Assembly (NCBI GenBank): GCA_043782365.1
Contig: JAYWAO010000192.1
Location: 1 to 38,020, forward strand
Length of the DNA: 38,020 nucleotides
Direction of reading: 5' to 3'
From: CAIWCD01 sp043782365
Lineage (GTDB): Bacteria; Myxococcota; Myxococcia; Myxococcales; 40CM-4-68-19
The notes under the pieces were generated by a model. It was not told where the DNA came from. It did no database searches and worked only from the letters and a program-made list of their open reading frames with translations. The position numbers and the translations under genes are program-made. Positions 26,214-33,241 of the stretch are shown piece by piece (position 1 is the first letter of the stretch; each line of letters begins with the position of its first letter).

Positions 26214-26696
26214 GTGTCCGTCTACCTGAGCGTCTCGCCGCCGGATGGATTCACCAAATGGGCCGAAGCGGATTGGGAGCGCTGGCTGCGCGACCACCCG
26301 TGGGAGTCCGCTGAGCGCATTTGCTCGCGCGGCGACTGGGCCATCTTCCTCTACCAAATCAGGGCCCACGCAGCGCGGGCGAGCAAGCTGCTCGAGCCGC
26401 ACCTCGAGGCGCTGGTGAACGAGCGGGCGCTCGACACGCAGGCCTGTGACGACCTGCGGCTCGCGCTGCAGACCGCCCGGGAGGAGCTGGCCGCCAAGCC
26501 GGCCGCCGAGCTGATGAAGCACAACAACAACTTCGCCTCGGTCGAGGATCTCGAGTCGATGATCTTCGCGGCCCAGGAGCGCCTCGGGAGGCTGCCCACC
26601 GCCGCCGACGTCTGGGAAGAGGTCTTCGACGCCGTCGGCAAGGTGCTGTCCGACGCCGAGAAGCAACACCGCGGCGTCTACTTCGGCAACGTGTAG
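26214..26696 (+). CDS. Hypothetical soluble helical protein
   Basis: A 160-residue protein starting at GTG 26214, with AAGAGGG about seven bases before. It is mostly helical with no membrane segment or signal peptide. Recognisable stretches are DWERWLRDHPWESAE near the N terminus, a charged helix (DLRLALQTAREELAAKPAAEL), KHNNNFASVEDLESMIFAAQERLG, and the C-terminal HRGVYFGNV. Codon use matches genuine genes here. A 12-bp palindrome GACCGATCGGTC at 26156-26167 lies 47 bases upstream. It precedes the hydroxybutyryl-CoA dehydrogenase by 48 bases, so the two may share a transcript. No function can be given. Confidence 0.7.
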   Translation: MSVYLSVSPPDGFTKWAEADWERWLRDHPWESAERICSRGDWAIFLYQIRAHAARASKLLEPHLEALVNERALDTQACDDLRLALQTAREELAAKPAAELMKHNNNFASVEDLESMIFAAQERLGRLPTAADVWEEVFDAVGKVLSDAEKQHRGVYFGNV

Positions 26697-26744
26697 CCGG
26701 AGCCGTTTCCACGCAGGTCTCGACCCAGTCAAGGAGCAGCCCTC

Positions 26745-27608
26745 GTGAGCATCACCGTGCTCGACGTGCAGCGTGTCTTGGTGATCGGCGCCGGCCAGAT
26801 GGGCGCCGGGATCGCGCAGGTGGCGGCGCGGGCCGGGTACCAGACCGCGCTCTACGATGTCGCCCCGGGCGCGGCCGCCAAGGCGCTCGAGAAGACCGCC
26901 GAGCAGCTGCAGAAGCAGGTCGACAAAGGCAAGCTCACCGCCGAAGACCGCGCCGCCGCGCTGGGCCGGCTCACCGCCGCAAGCGCGCTCGAGGACGCCG
27001 CGGCGCAAGCCGACCTGCTCATCGAGGCCGCGCCCGAAGACCTCGCGCTCAAGAAGGAGCTCTTCGCGAAGCTGTCGAAGGTGGCGAGGCCCGAGGCGAT
27101 CCTCGCGAGTAATACTTCTTCGCTGCCGATCACAGAGCTCGCCGCCGCCGCCAAAGGCCCGGAGCGCGTGGTGGGCCTCCACTTCTTCAACCCAGTGCCG
27201 GTGATGAAGCTCCTGGAGATCGTCGCGGGCGAGCGGACCGCGCCGCTGGTCATCGCCGCCTGCAGGGCGATCGGCGCGCGGCTCGGCAAGGAAGTGGTGG
27301 TGGTCCGCGACGCGCCCGGGTTCGCCACCTCGCGGCTGGGGATCGCGCTCGCCATCGAGGCGATGCGGATGCTCGAGGAGGGGGTCGCCTCGGCCGAGGA
27401 GATCGACCGCGCCATCGAGCTGGGCTACGGCCACCCGATGGGCCCGCTGAAGCTCACCGACCAGGTGGGCCTCGACGTGCGGCTCGCCATCGCCGAGCAC
27501 CTGACGCGCGAGCTGGGTGAGCGGTTCCGGCCGCCGCAAGTGCTGCGGCGGATGGTGCGGGCCGGGAAGCTGGGGAAGAAGAGCGGCGAGGGGTTTTACA
27601 AGTACTGA
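26745..27608 (+). CDS. 3-hydroxybutyryl-CoA dehydrogenase
   Basis: It oxidises (S)-3-hydroxyacyl-CoA to 3-oxoacyl-CoA with NAD(P), in butyrate/PHB-like or beta-oxidation metabolism. The 287-residue size is that of the single-domain Hbd/PaaH group rather than the fused FadB. The Rossmann motif is VLVIGAGQMGAGIAQ at about residues 11-25; SNTSSLPI and HFFNPVPVMKLLEIV carry the catalytic Ser/His pair; RDAPGFATSRL and GHPMGPLKLTDQVGLD follow; the C terminus GKKSGEGFYKY is diagnostic. The start at GTG 26745 has AAGGAG eight bases upstream. Together with the acyl-CoA ligase near the left end it points to fatty-acid metabolism, though the two are not linked. Confidence 0.93.
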   Translation: MSITVLDVQRVLVIGAGQMGAGIAQVAARAGYQTALYDVAPGAAAKALEKTAEQLQKQVDKGKLTAEDRAAALGRLTAASALEDAAAQADLLIEAAPEDLALKKELFAKLSKVARPEAILASNTSSLPITELAAAAKGPERVVGLHFFNPVPVMKLLEIVAGERTAPLVIAACRAIGARLGKEVVVVRDAPGFATSRLGIALAIEAMRMLEEGVASAEEIDRAIELGYGHPMGPLKLTDQVGLDVRLAIAEHLTRELGERFRPPQVLRRMVRAGKLGKKSGEGFYKY

Positions 27609-27612
27609 GCCT

Positions 27613-27768
27613 TCACCAGTGCGTCGGCTTGCAGTCGGCCAGATACTTCTTGAGGTCTTTCGAGCGCGTGTATGAAGACTTGGTGGGCCGAAGTGCGGCG
27701 CAATTGCCTCGAGAAGGACGCGGGCGCCTTGGCGCACTGGTTCGGCCCGACTTGTCGAACTCGCCCAC
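27613..27768 (-). pseudogene. Possible small protein or gene remnant with frame switches
   Basis: From a GTG at 27768 a 51-codon frame runs to TGA at 27613. Its two ends look coding (VGEFDKSGRT and RSKDLKKYLADCKPTHW, with G/C third positions), whereas the middle looks coding in a neighbouring frame (RQGARVLLEAIAPHFGPPSLHTR). This suggests a short gene broken by two small compensating indels. An imperfect stem-loop spans it: GGGCCGAA (27685-27692) pairs with TTCGGCCC (27741-27748). No ribosome site is visible. Confidence is low. Confidence 0.22.
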
Positions 27769-27780
27769 CTTGAGCGGCGC

Positions 27781-28137
27781 CTACCGCGCGCCGAGCAGCT
27801 CCGGCAATCGCCGCGCGAACTCCCCCTTGCTCATCACCTGGTCGGCGCCCGCGGCCTTGGCGGCGGCGATGGTCTCCGCCTGCTCGTGCCCGATGTAGCC
27901 GATGACGACGACACTCTTCGTCTCGGGCGCGCCCTTCACCGCGGCGATGGCGGCCACCGCGTCGAGCTTGGCGTTGCCGAGGTCGATCAGCAGCACGTCG
28001 GGCTTCTGCTCGGCGACCCACGGCGCCACCGCCTGCCCGCGCGGGAGCCACGCCACCGTCTGGCCTCCTGCTGCAGCGGCAGCGGCGTTCACCTTGCTGG
28101 AGAACATCAGGTCGTGGATGGCAGCGGCGATCTTCAC
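27781..28137 (-). CDS. Atypical response-regulator receiver-like protein
   Basis: A 118-residue single domain of the receiver fold. The GTG at 28137 begins four bases after the YgfZ-like stop. The beta-strand 3 Asp is kept (DVLLIDLGNAK) and the conserved Lys sits in QVMSKGEF, but the acidic pair after strand 1 is reduced to HD (IAAAIHDLMF), the Thr/Ser of strand 4 is replaced (VVVIGYIGHEQ), and the Lys-Pro is Lys-Gly. Such pseudo-receivers, including FrzS of Myxococcus, signal without normal phosphorylation. It follows the YgfZ-like gene closely enough to be co-transcribed. Partner unknown. Confidence 0.65.
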   Translation of the reverse strand: MKIAAAIHDLMFSSKVNAAAAAAGGQTVAWLPRGQAVAPWVAEQKPDVLLIDLGNAKLDAVAAIAAVKGAPETKSVVVIGYIGHEQAETIAAAKAAGADQVMSKGEFARRLPELLGAR

Positions 28138-28141
28138 GGGG

Positions 28142-29224
28142 CTACTCGCAGACGCCCGCGCCGGGGCGCGAGCCAAAGGGGAGACCGAGCACGGTGGCCA
28201 CGCGGCCGTCTTGCAGGGGAACGGTGGACCCCGGGACGATGCGCTCCCGGTGGACGATGCCGAGCAGGAGCGACACGGCGCCCACCTGCACCGCCGAGGT
28301 GACCCTCCCCTTGCCGCCCCGCGCGGGCTCGAGCGGCGTGCCGGACGACGGGGGCGCGCCCTCCACCTCGAGGCGCACCAGGTTCCACTGCACGCGGCCC
28401 CGGTAGGTGGCCATGGCGATCACCTCCTGGCCCACGTAGCAGCCCTTGTCGAAGGAGATCTGCGCGTCGAGGCCGGCCTCGAGCGGGTTGGTCTCCTCCT
28501 CGAAGTCCTTGCCTGCGAGCGGCACGCCGAGGGCCACGCGCCAGCGCTCGAGCGACTCCTCCGAGGGCCGCTCGGGGAGCGCCGCCAGCAGGGCCTGCGC
28601 TTGCGATTCGGTAACCAAGATATCGAAGCCGAGCGGACCCGGAGTGCCGCGCACCTCGGCGAGCGCGGCCAAGAGGGCAGGGCCGGCGTCGTGGCCCAGC
28701 GGCGCGCGCACGTCCCCAGCGTCGCAGCCAGGGCAGAAGCGCAGCCGGTGCAGGCCGGTCGCGGGCGAAAGCTCGGCGTCCTCCATGATGAGCAGCTTGT
28801 CGAGGTGCGCGGCGAGCGGGCCCACCCGGTCGGGGCGCACGGTGACCACCACCGAATCCTTGAAGCGCCACAAGAGCCCATCGGCCACCGTCTTGCCGCG
28901 CGTGCCGAGGAAGACGCCGGGCGCTGCGCCGCCCTCGGGAGCGGCCGCCAGATCTCCGGTCTGCATGCCCTGCAGCCACGACTCACGGTCGGGCCCGGTC
29001 ACGCGCAGCGCGCCAGCGGGGCCCAGGTCGATTAGCCCACGCGGCGCAGGCGGGAGCGCGGGCAACCGGCCGTGGGAGGCGACGGGCGCAGCAGGCACCC
29101 ACTCGGCGAGCAGCAGCGCGGACCCCACGGGCTCGTGCGCGCGGTCGACCATCACGCCTGGCGGAGGAGGCGGGAGCGGCTGCTTGTGGTCGTCGCTGCT
29201 CTTGCGGGTGATCTGGGCGCTCAT
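28142..29224 (-). CDS. Folate-binding YgfZ/GcvT-like protein
   Basis: YgfZ proteins bind tetrahydrofolate and help maintain iron-sulfur enzymes such as the tRNA-modifying MiaB. The diagnostic motif KGCYVGQEVI is present, as are the GcvT-like N-terminal segment (RVTGPDRESWLQGMQTGDL) and the C-terminal barrel. The start at ATG 29224 has AAGGAG seven bases upstream; an in-frame ATG at 29278 would add 18 residues without a ribosome site. The 360-residue protein carries an N-terminal Pro-rich stretch (PLPPPPPG) not usual in E. coli YgfZ. It overlaps no gene but is followed within four bases by the receiver-like gene. The radical SAM enzyme at 23511 is one possible beneficiary of its Fe-S role, by inference. 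Confidence 0.85.
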   Translation of the reverse strand: MSAQITRKSSDDHKQPLPPPPPGVMVDRAHEPVGSALLLAEWVPAAPVASHGRLPALPPAPRGLIDLGPAGALRVTGPDRESWLQGMQTGDLAAAPEGGAAPGVFLGTRGKTVADGLLWRFKDSVVVTVRPDRVGPLAAHLDKLLIMEDAELSPATGLHRLRFCPGCDAGDVRAPLGHDAGPALLAALAEVRGTPGPLGFDILVTESQAQALLAALPERPSEESLERWRVALGVPLAGKDFEEETNPLEAGLDAQISFDKGCYVGQEVIAMATYRGRVQWNLVRLEVEGAPPSSGTPLEPARGGKGRVTSAVQVGAVSLLLGIVHRERIVPGSTVPLQDGRVATVLGLPFGSRPGAGVCE

Positions 29225-29317
29225 TGCGACTCCTTGCTGACTGCGTTCGACGTCGGGGTGGATGCCCTTCAACTCCACCGGGTGCGGACTTCCCTCGACT
29301 CGGGCGGTCGTCGGCCC

Positions 29318-30742
29318 TCAGTCTGCGAGCGCCGCCTCGAGCACGTCGTCCGCAAACAGCGGCGCCACGCCGCCGCCGCCGACGATGTTGACCACCAGGC
29401 CTGGCGCGGCCCGCACCACCGAGCCGCCGTCCTCGGCCCCCGGCAGGAGCGAGGCGTAGGTGGAGAGATCAAGGTGCAGCGCCGTCCGCTGCGCGCTCCG
29501 CGACCCGTCGGGCCAGTGGCCGCAGAACCAGCGCTCGCTGGCGGGCGCATCGACGAGCTGCTGCGCGACCCAGGTGCCCGGCGGCTCCTTGCGGGCCAGC
29601 TCCACCGACTTCGCGAACGCCGCAGGACCCGCCTCGCGGCCGATCACCACGCTCTTGCCGCCGTAGTCGTGGGAGCGCTTGAGCACGATCTGGTCGCCGT
29701 CGCCGAGCCGCTCCGCGGTGGCGTCGTCGAGCAGCCGGGTCCACGGGAGCACCTCGCGCACGCAGGCCAGCTCCTCTTGGGTGAGCAGCGGCGAGCGGCC
29801 CGCCCCGGCGCAGGAGTCGACGTGGGCCGACAGCTCCGCCAGCAGGCCCTTCGTCTCTAGCCAGCCGTTCACGCGGTTCCACATCCCGTGCTTGTGCGGG
29901 TCGAGCAGCGCCGCGCCCAGCTCGGTGCCGGGCTCGACGTAGCGGGCGAAGAGGTGGCGGTAGAGGACGCGGTGCGGAGCGCCATCGAGGACGATGGTCT
30001 TCGGCGTCACCGTCTTCGCGTGCACGCCGCGCGCCTCCAGCCGCTGCACGAGGCCCTGCAGCTCGGTCAGCTGCGGGTCGCCCTCGCGGTGGAGGATCTG
30101 CACCTCCAGCCCCTCCGGGAAAGGCTTGGACGGGTCTCCGCGCCCCGCCGCCCGGGCCGCGCCGAGCAGGCGGTCGAGCAGCCACTTCGCGTTCGACGGG
30201 TTCCGCGCGGCGAGCGCCTCGGCCTTGGCCGGATCGCTGGCGAGCACGGCGTCGAGCCAGCCGGCGGCGGCGGCGTCGGAGTAGACCTGCATCGCCGGGA
30301 TGGTCGAGTTCACCTCGAGGGCCTTCGCCTCGTTCTGCCGGTCGACGAACCAGTCGACCCGCGCGACCAGCAGCTCTTCTCCCTCGCGCGAGCGGGTCCG
30401 CAGGGCGGTCAGCTCCAGCGGCGAGAGGTGGTGGAAGAGCAGGTTCGCCCGCTCGGGCCGCCGGTCGATCAGCTCTCGCGAGACCTTCACCAGCGCCGAG
30501 ACGAGCAGCCGCGCCGCCCGGCCCAGCGCCGCGAGCTCGTGGCGCGGGAGGGACACCGGCGAGAGCACCAGCGGGATCGGCGCGGGCCCGCGCATCAGGC
30601 CCCGACCGGACGCGCGCTGCTGCGCCAGGGTGGCGAGGGCGTCGCGGGCGGCAGGGGAGAGCCGGGTCAGGCGCGCGTCGGCCTCCGCGGCGGCGGCGGT
30701 GAGCTCGAAGAGGCGGACACAGAGCGTTTCGGATTGGGACAC
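29318..30742 (-). CDS. Circularly permuted ATP-grasp-like protein
   Basis: About 474 residues from a GTG at 30742. The C-terminal half resembles ATP-grasp enzymes of the circularly permuted kind: a Lys-Gly segment IVLKRSHDYGGKSVVIGRE, an acidic-aromatic WVAQQLVD, LHLDLSTYASLLPGAEDGGSVVRAAPG and the Gly-rich VVNIVGGGGVAPLF. The N-terminal half has ALEVNSTIPAMQVYSD, also seen in that family. These enzymes usually make amide or peptide-like bonds with ATP, but the substrate here is not evident and glutathionylspermidine synthase is only a distant possibility. It is divergent to the helicase-loader operon across 261 bases. The ribosome site is weak. Confidence 0.55.
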   Translation of the reverse strand: MSQSETLCVRLFELTAAAAEADARLTRLSPAARDALATLAQQRASGRGLMRGPAPIPLVLSPVSLPRHELAALGRAARLLVSALVKVSRELIDRRPERANLLFHHLSPLELTALRTRSREGEELLVARVDWFVDRQNEAKALEVNSTIPAMQVYSDAAAAGWLDAVLASDPAKAEALAARNPSNAKWLLDRLLGAARAAGRGDPSKPFPEGLEVQILHREGDPQLTELQGLVQRLEARGVHAKTVTPKTIVLDGAPHRVLYRHLFARYVEPGTELGAALLDPHKHGMWNRVNGWLETKGLLAELSAHVDSCAGAGRSPLLTQEELACVREVLPWTRLLDDATAERLGDGDQIVLKRSHDYGGKSVVIGREAGPAAFAKSVELARKEPPGTWVAQQLVDAPASERWFCGHWPDGSRSAQRTALHLDLSTYASLLPGAEDGGSVVRAAPGLVVNIVGGGGVAPLFADDVLEAALAD

Positions 30743-30746
30743 TGCG

Positions 30747-30932
30747 CCGTTGTAACCCGCCTGCGTTTGCGCCGCCCACAGGCGCAGATCGGATCGCTGC
30801 CGGGGGCCTGTGGACCCCGCCCTTTTCCCGTGCCCGAACGGGCCACTACAGCCGGAGCAACCTGTGGACAACCTGTGCGCGTCCGGGTATGATTTCCTAT
30901 GTGTTGACGGGGGTTTGTGACCGTTGTAACCC
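30747..30932. repeat. 12-bp direct repeat flanking a divergent control region
   Basis: CCGTTGTAACCC occurs at 30747-30758, five bases from the GTG start of the ATP-grasp-like gene, and again at 30921-30932, downstream of the probable promoter of the opposite operon. A 12-base exact match in 190 bases of non-coding DNA suggests a regulator site rather than chance. The interval also holds GCCCG-AA-CGGGC near 30834-30845. Confidence 0.35.
30865..30893 (+). promoter_or_regulatory. Sigma-70-type promoter of the helicase-loader operon
   Basis: TGGACA (30865-30870) and TATGAT (30888-30893) each match the -35 and -10 consensus at five of six positions and are 17 bases apart. Transcription would start near 30900, about 100 bases before the ATG at 31004. 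The -35 overlaps a near-DnaA-box (TTGTCCACA on the minus strand, 30863-30871) and two AACCTGTG repeats 11 bases apart (30859-30866, 30870-30877). Confidence 0.55.
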
Positions 30933-31003
30933 CCCCTCCTCGCTGCGGTCGAAGCGGGCCTTCACGGCCCGGTGTCGGACCCGCCGCGTAGGGTGGGAGG
31001 GGC

Positions 31004-31627
31004 ATGGAAGCGCGAGCCTACGTTGAAGCGGTCGCCGAGGAGCTCTGCCGCGTGCGCGGCCGTGGGCTCCTGCTCTCGGCCGCCGACGCGCAGCTCGCGC
31101 TCGCCTGGCACGCCGCCGGGGTTCCGCTGCCCGAGGTGCTCCGGGTGGTGAAGGGCGGCGCGCGGCTGCTCCCGCGCACGGGGCCGCGCGCCCCTCGCGG
31201 CGCGGGCTCGCCGCAGGTCTCCCTGCAGGCGCTCGCGCCCTCGATCGAGGCGCTGGTCAAGGAGAGCGCGGCCCGGGCAGCGCGCGTGGTCTCCGGCCGG
31301 ACCTCCCTGGAGAGCGAGCTGATGAGGGCCGCGCAGAGCCCCGGACTGCCCGAGCGGCCGCGCTGGGAGCAGCTGGCGCGTGACGCCGAGGCCCTGCTGG
31401 GCCGCTCGCCGGAGAGCTACTGGGACGCAGCGCTGAGCGCCCTGCTCGCCTCGGTGCGCCGCCTGCCGCGCGCGCGCCGCTCGCAGCTGGGGGCGGTCCT
31501 CCGGGTCAAGGCCGCGCAGCCGCGCAGGGCCGTCAGCGCCGCACGCTTCAGGCGTTCGCTCCAACTCCAGCTCCTCCGCGCCTCGAGCGAGCTGTTCGGG
31601 GTGCCTCCAGCGCCCTTCTTGCTATAG
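31004..31627 (+). CDS. Unknown protein at the head of the helicase-loader operon
   Basis: A 207-residue soluble protein with GGAGG four bases before the ATG. Near the N terminus lies LLLSAADAQLALAWHAAGVPLPEVLRVV, a Trp-x-x-x-Gly-[IV]-Pro-Leu helical signature, followed by a Pro/Gly-rich linker and a basic helical C-terminal half (SVRRLPRARRSQLGAVLR, ARFRRSLQLQLLRASSELFG). No catalytic motif is seen. It is followed after 63 bases by the DnaC-like ATPase, then DciA. By position it could be a helicase-loading or primosome accessory protein, but no sequence similarity to DnaD or DnaT was recognised. Confidence 0.72.
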   Translation: MEARAYVEAVAEELCRVRGRGLLLSAADAQLALAWHAAGVPLPEVLRVVKGGARLLPRTGPRAPRGAGSPQVSLQALAPSIEALVKESAARAARVVSGRTSLESELMRAAQSPGLPERPRWEQLARDAEALLGRSPESYWDAALSALLASVRRLPRARRSQLGAVLRVKAAQPRRAVSAARFRRSLQLQLLRASSELFGVPPAPFLL

Positions 31628-31690
31628 CTCCGCCCCCTTTCGCAACCCCGCAGCAACAGCGAACCCGCAGCACTTGGAGTCGAACCGCCG

Positions 31691-32695
31691 ATGGCCGAGC
31701 CGCGCACGCCAGAGCAGCGCCAGCCTGAGCGCCCCACTGAGCGCAGCAACGAGCGCAGCAACGAGCGCAGCAACGAGACCACCCTCGCGTCGCCGCGCGC
31801 GAGCTGCACGGCCTGCGCGGGCGAAGGGGCCCTCTTGGTGGTGCGCGGCGGCAGGGTGGTGGCCGAGGCGTGCTCCTGCACCGCGTCGTGCCTGCGCTGC
31901 AGCGGCACGGGACGCCTCTACTCGACCGACGCGCGCGGCTACCAGGTGCTCTCGGGCTGCGACTGCGGCGCCGACCCCCGCCGCCTGCAGCTGCTCTCGG
32001 GCCTGCGGCTGCCGGTGAAGTTCCTCGACAAGACGCTCTCCAACTACTCGCCGCGCAACCCGCAGCAGATGAAGGCGCTCGGGCGGGCGAGCCGGTTCGT
32101 CGACGAGCTCCTGCCCGGACAGGCCGGGGCGCGCGCGCTCTGCTTCGTCGGTCCGCCGGGCACGGGCAAGACGCACCTCCTCGCGGCCATCCTGCGCCAG
32201 CTCGCGCTCGAGAAGGGCGTGCGCGGCAGGTACGAGGAGTTCTTCCTCCTGCTCTCGGACATCAAGGACGGCTACTCCAAGTTCACCTCCACCCGCGAGT
32301 GGCTGGGGCCGCTGCGCGAGGTCGAGGTGCTCGCCATCGACGAGGTCGGCAAGGGCGGCCGCAACCGCGAGTTCGAGCAGGGCATCCTCGATGAGATCAT
32401 CTCGGTCCGCTACAACGCGGGCCGGCCCACGCTCCTCGCCACCAACTACCCGCGCGCCGGGGCGACGTGGCGCTTCGGCGCCGAGGGCGAGCCGGGCGAG
32501 ACCCTCGAGCAGCGGGTGGGGCCACGGGTCTACTCCCGGCTCCATGAGCTCTGCGACTTCATCGAAGTGGTCGGCGACGACTTCCGCAAGGAGCAGCACG
32601 ACGAGCGGGAGCGGTCGCAGGCCGCGGGCAGACGCGGGGTCCCGTCGCTCGGGCCCGCCAAGGGCGAGGCGGCGAAGGCCGCGCGGGTTCGATAG
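31691..32695 (+). CDS. DnaC/DnaI-like AAA+ ATPase with N-terminal zinc module
   Basis: A helicase-loader-type ATPase (334 residues). The AAA+ core has Walker A GPPGTGKT at 154-161, Walker B VLAIDE (Asp 217, Glu 218), sensor I LLATNYP and the DnaC/DnaI Arg-finger region RVYSRLHELCDFIEVVGDDFR. The N-terminal part has eight Cys (39, 42, 61, 63, 67, 70, 90, 92) in two CxxCxGxG...CxC units, as in DnaJ zinc fingers and comparable in position to the zinc domain of DnaI. Residues 17-28 are three ERSN repeats. Its stop is immediately followed by the ATG of the DciA gene. An IstB or phage origin is possible, but no transposase or phage gene is near. Confidence 0.85.
   Translation: MAEPRTPEQRQPERPTERSNERSNERSNETTLASPRASCTACAGEGALLVVRGGRVVAEACSCTASCLRCSGTGRLYSTDARGYQVLSGCDCGADPRRLQLLSGLRLPVKFLDKTLSNYSPRNPQQMKALGRASRFVDELLPGQAGARALCFVGPPGTGKTHLLAAILRQLALEKGVRGRYEEFFLLLSDIKDGYSKFTSTREWLGPLREVEVLAIDEVGKGGRNREFEQGILDEIISVRYNAGRPTLLATNYPRAGATWRFGAEGEPGETLEQRVGPRVYSRLHELCDFIEVVGDDFRKEQHDERERSQAAGRRGVPSLGPAKGEAAKAARVR
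31739..31774 (+). repeat. Three perfect 12-bp tandem repeats within a coding region
   Basis: GAGCGCAGCAAC is repeated three times in tandem with no mismatches, encoding ERSN three times in the N-terminal tail of the DnaC-like ATPase. The unit is a multiple of three, so copy-number changes would keep the frame. Confidence 0.85.
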
Positions 32696-33241
32696 ATGGA
32701 CTTTACCGAATTCACCAGGCCGGCCTCCGCCGAGGCCGGACGGGCGGGCTGCGCCGCGCTGGGCGAAGTGCTCTCCCGTGCGCTCGGCGAGAAGGGCCTC
32801 GCGCAGCGGCTCGACCGCCGGCTGCCCACCCAGCTCTGGAACGACGCGGTGGGCCCGGAGATCGCGCGGCGCGCGCAGCCCACCGTGCTCTCGGCGGGCG
32901 TGCTCCACGTGCTGGTGCAGGACCGCAACTGGCGCGACCAGCTCGACGCGATGCGGAACATGCTGATGGCCCGGCTCAACCAGCGGCTCGGGCGGCCCCT
33001 GGTGAAGGAGCTCCGCTTCGGGATGGCCCACGCGGGCATGCTCGAGGAAGGCAGCCGTCGCCACGGCGGTGGGCGGGCGTTCCAGGCGAGCGCGCCGACG
33101 CCCTTGCAGGAGCAGGTGCTGCAGGACCGCGACCACCCCGACCGCCTGCTGCCCGAGGCAGACAAGCTGCCCCCCGGCCTGCGCGAGGCGGTGCTGCGGG
33201 CGGCTGCGGCGCACAAGGCGCGGCAGGAGCGGACGGCGTGA
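32696..33241 (+). CDS. dciA: DciA family (DUF721) helicase-loading protein
   Basis: DciA proteins load or operate the replicative helicase DnaB in most bacteria lacking DnaC or DnaI. The DUF721 core (about residues 20-110) contains LGEVLSRALGEKGLAQRLD, LWNDAVGPEIARRAQPTVLSAGVLHVLVQDRNWRDQLDAMRNMLM and a final LVKELRFGM, all typical of the family's KH-like fold. The 181-residue protein has a charged C-terminal extension. Its ATG abuts the stop of the DnaC-like ATPase and its TGA overlaps the next GTG by four bases. The family fit is good; older annotations call it an uncharacterised DUF721 protein, and an RNA-binding role cannot be excluded. Confidence 0.8.
   Translation: MDFTEFTRPASAEAGRAGCAALGEVLSRALGEKGLAQRLDRRLPTQLWNDAVGPEIARRAQPTVLSAGVLHVLVQDRNWRDQLDAMRNMLMARLNQRLGRPLVKELRFGMAHAGMLEEGSRRHGGGRAFQASAPTPLQEQVLQDRDHPDRLLPEADKLPPGLREAVLRAAAAHKARQERTA

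Noticed and set aside
31691..32695. IstB-type insertion-sequence helper
   Set aside because: The ATPase core could fit IstB, but there is no adjacent transposase or terminal inverted repeat, and it abuts DciA.
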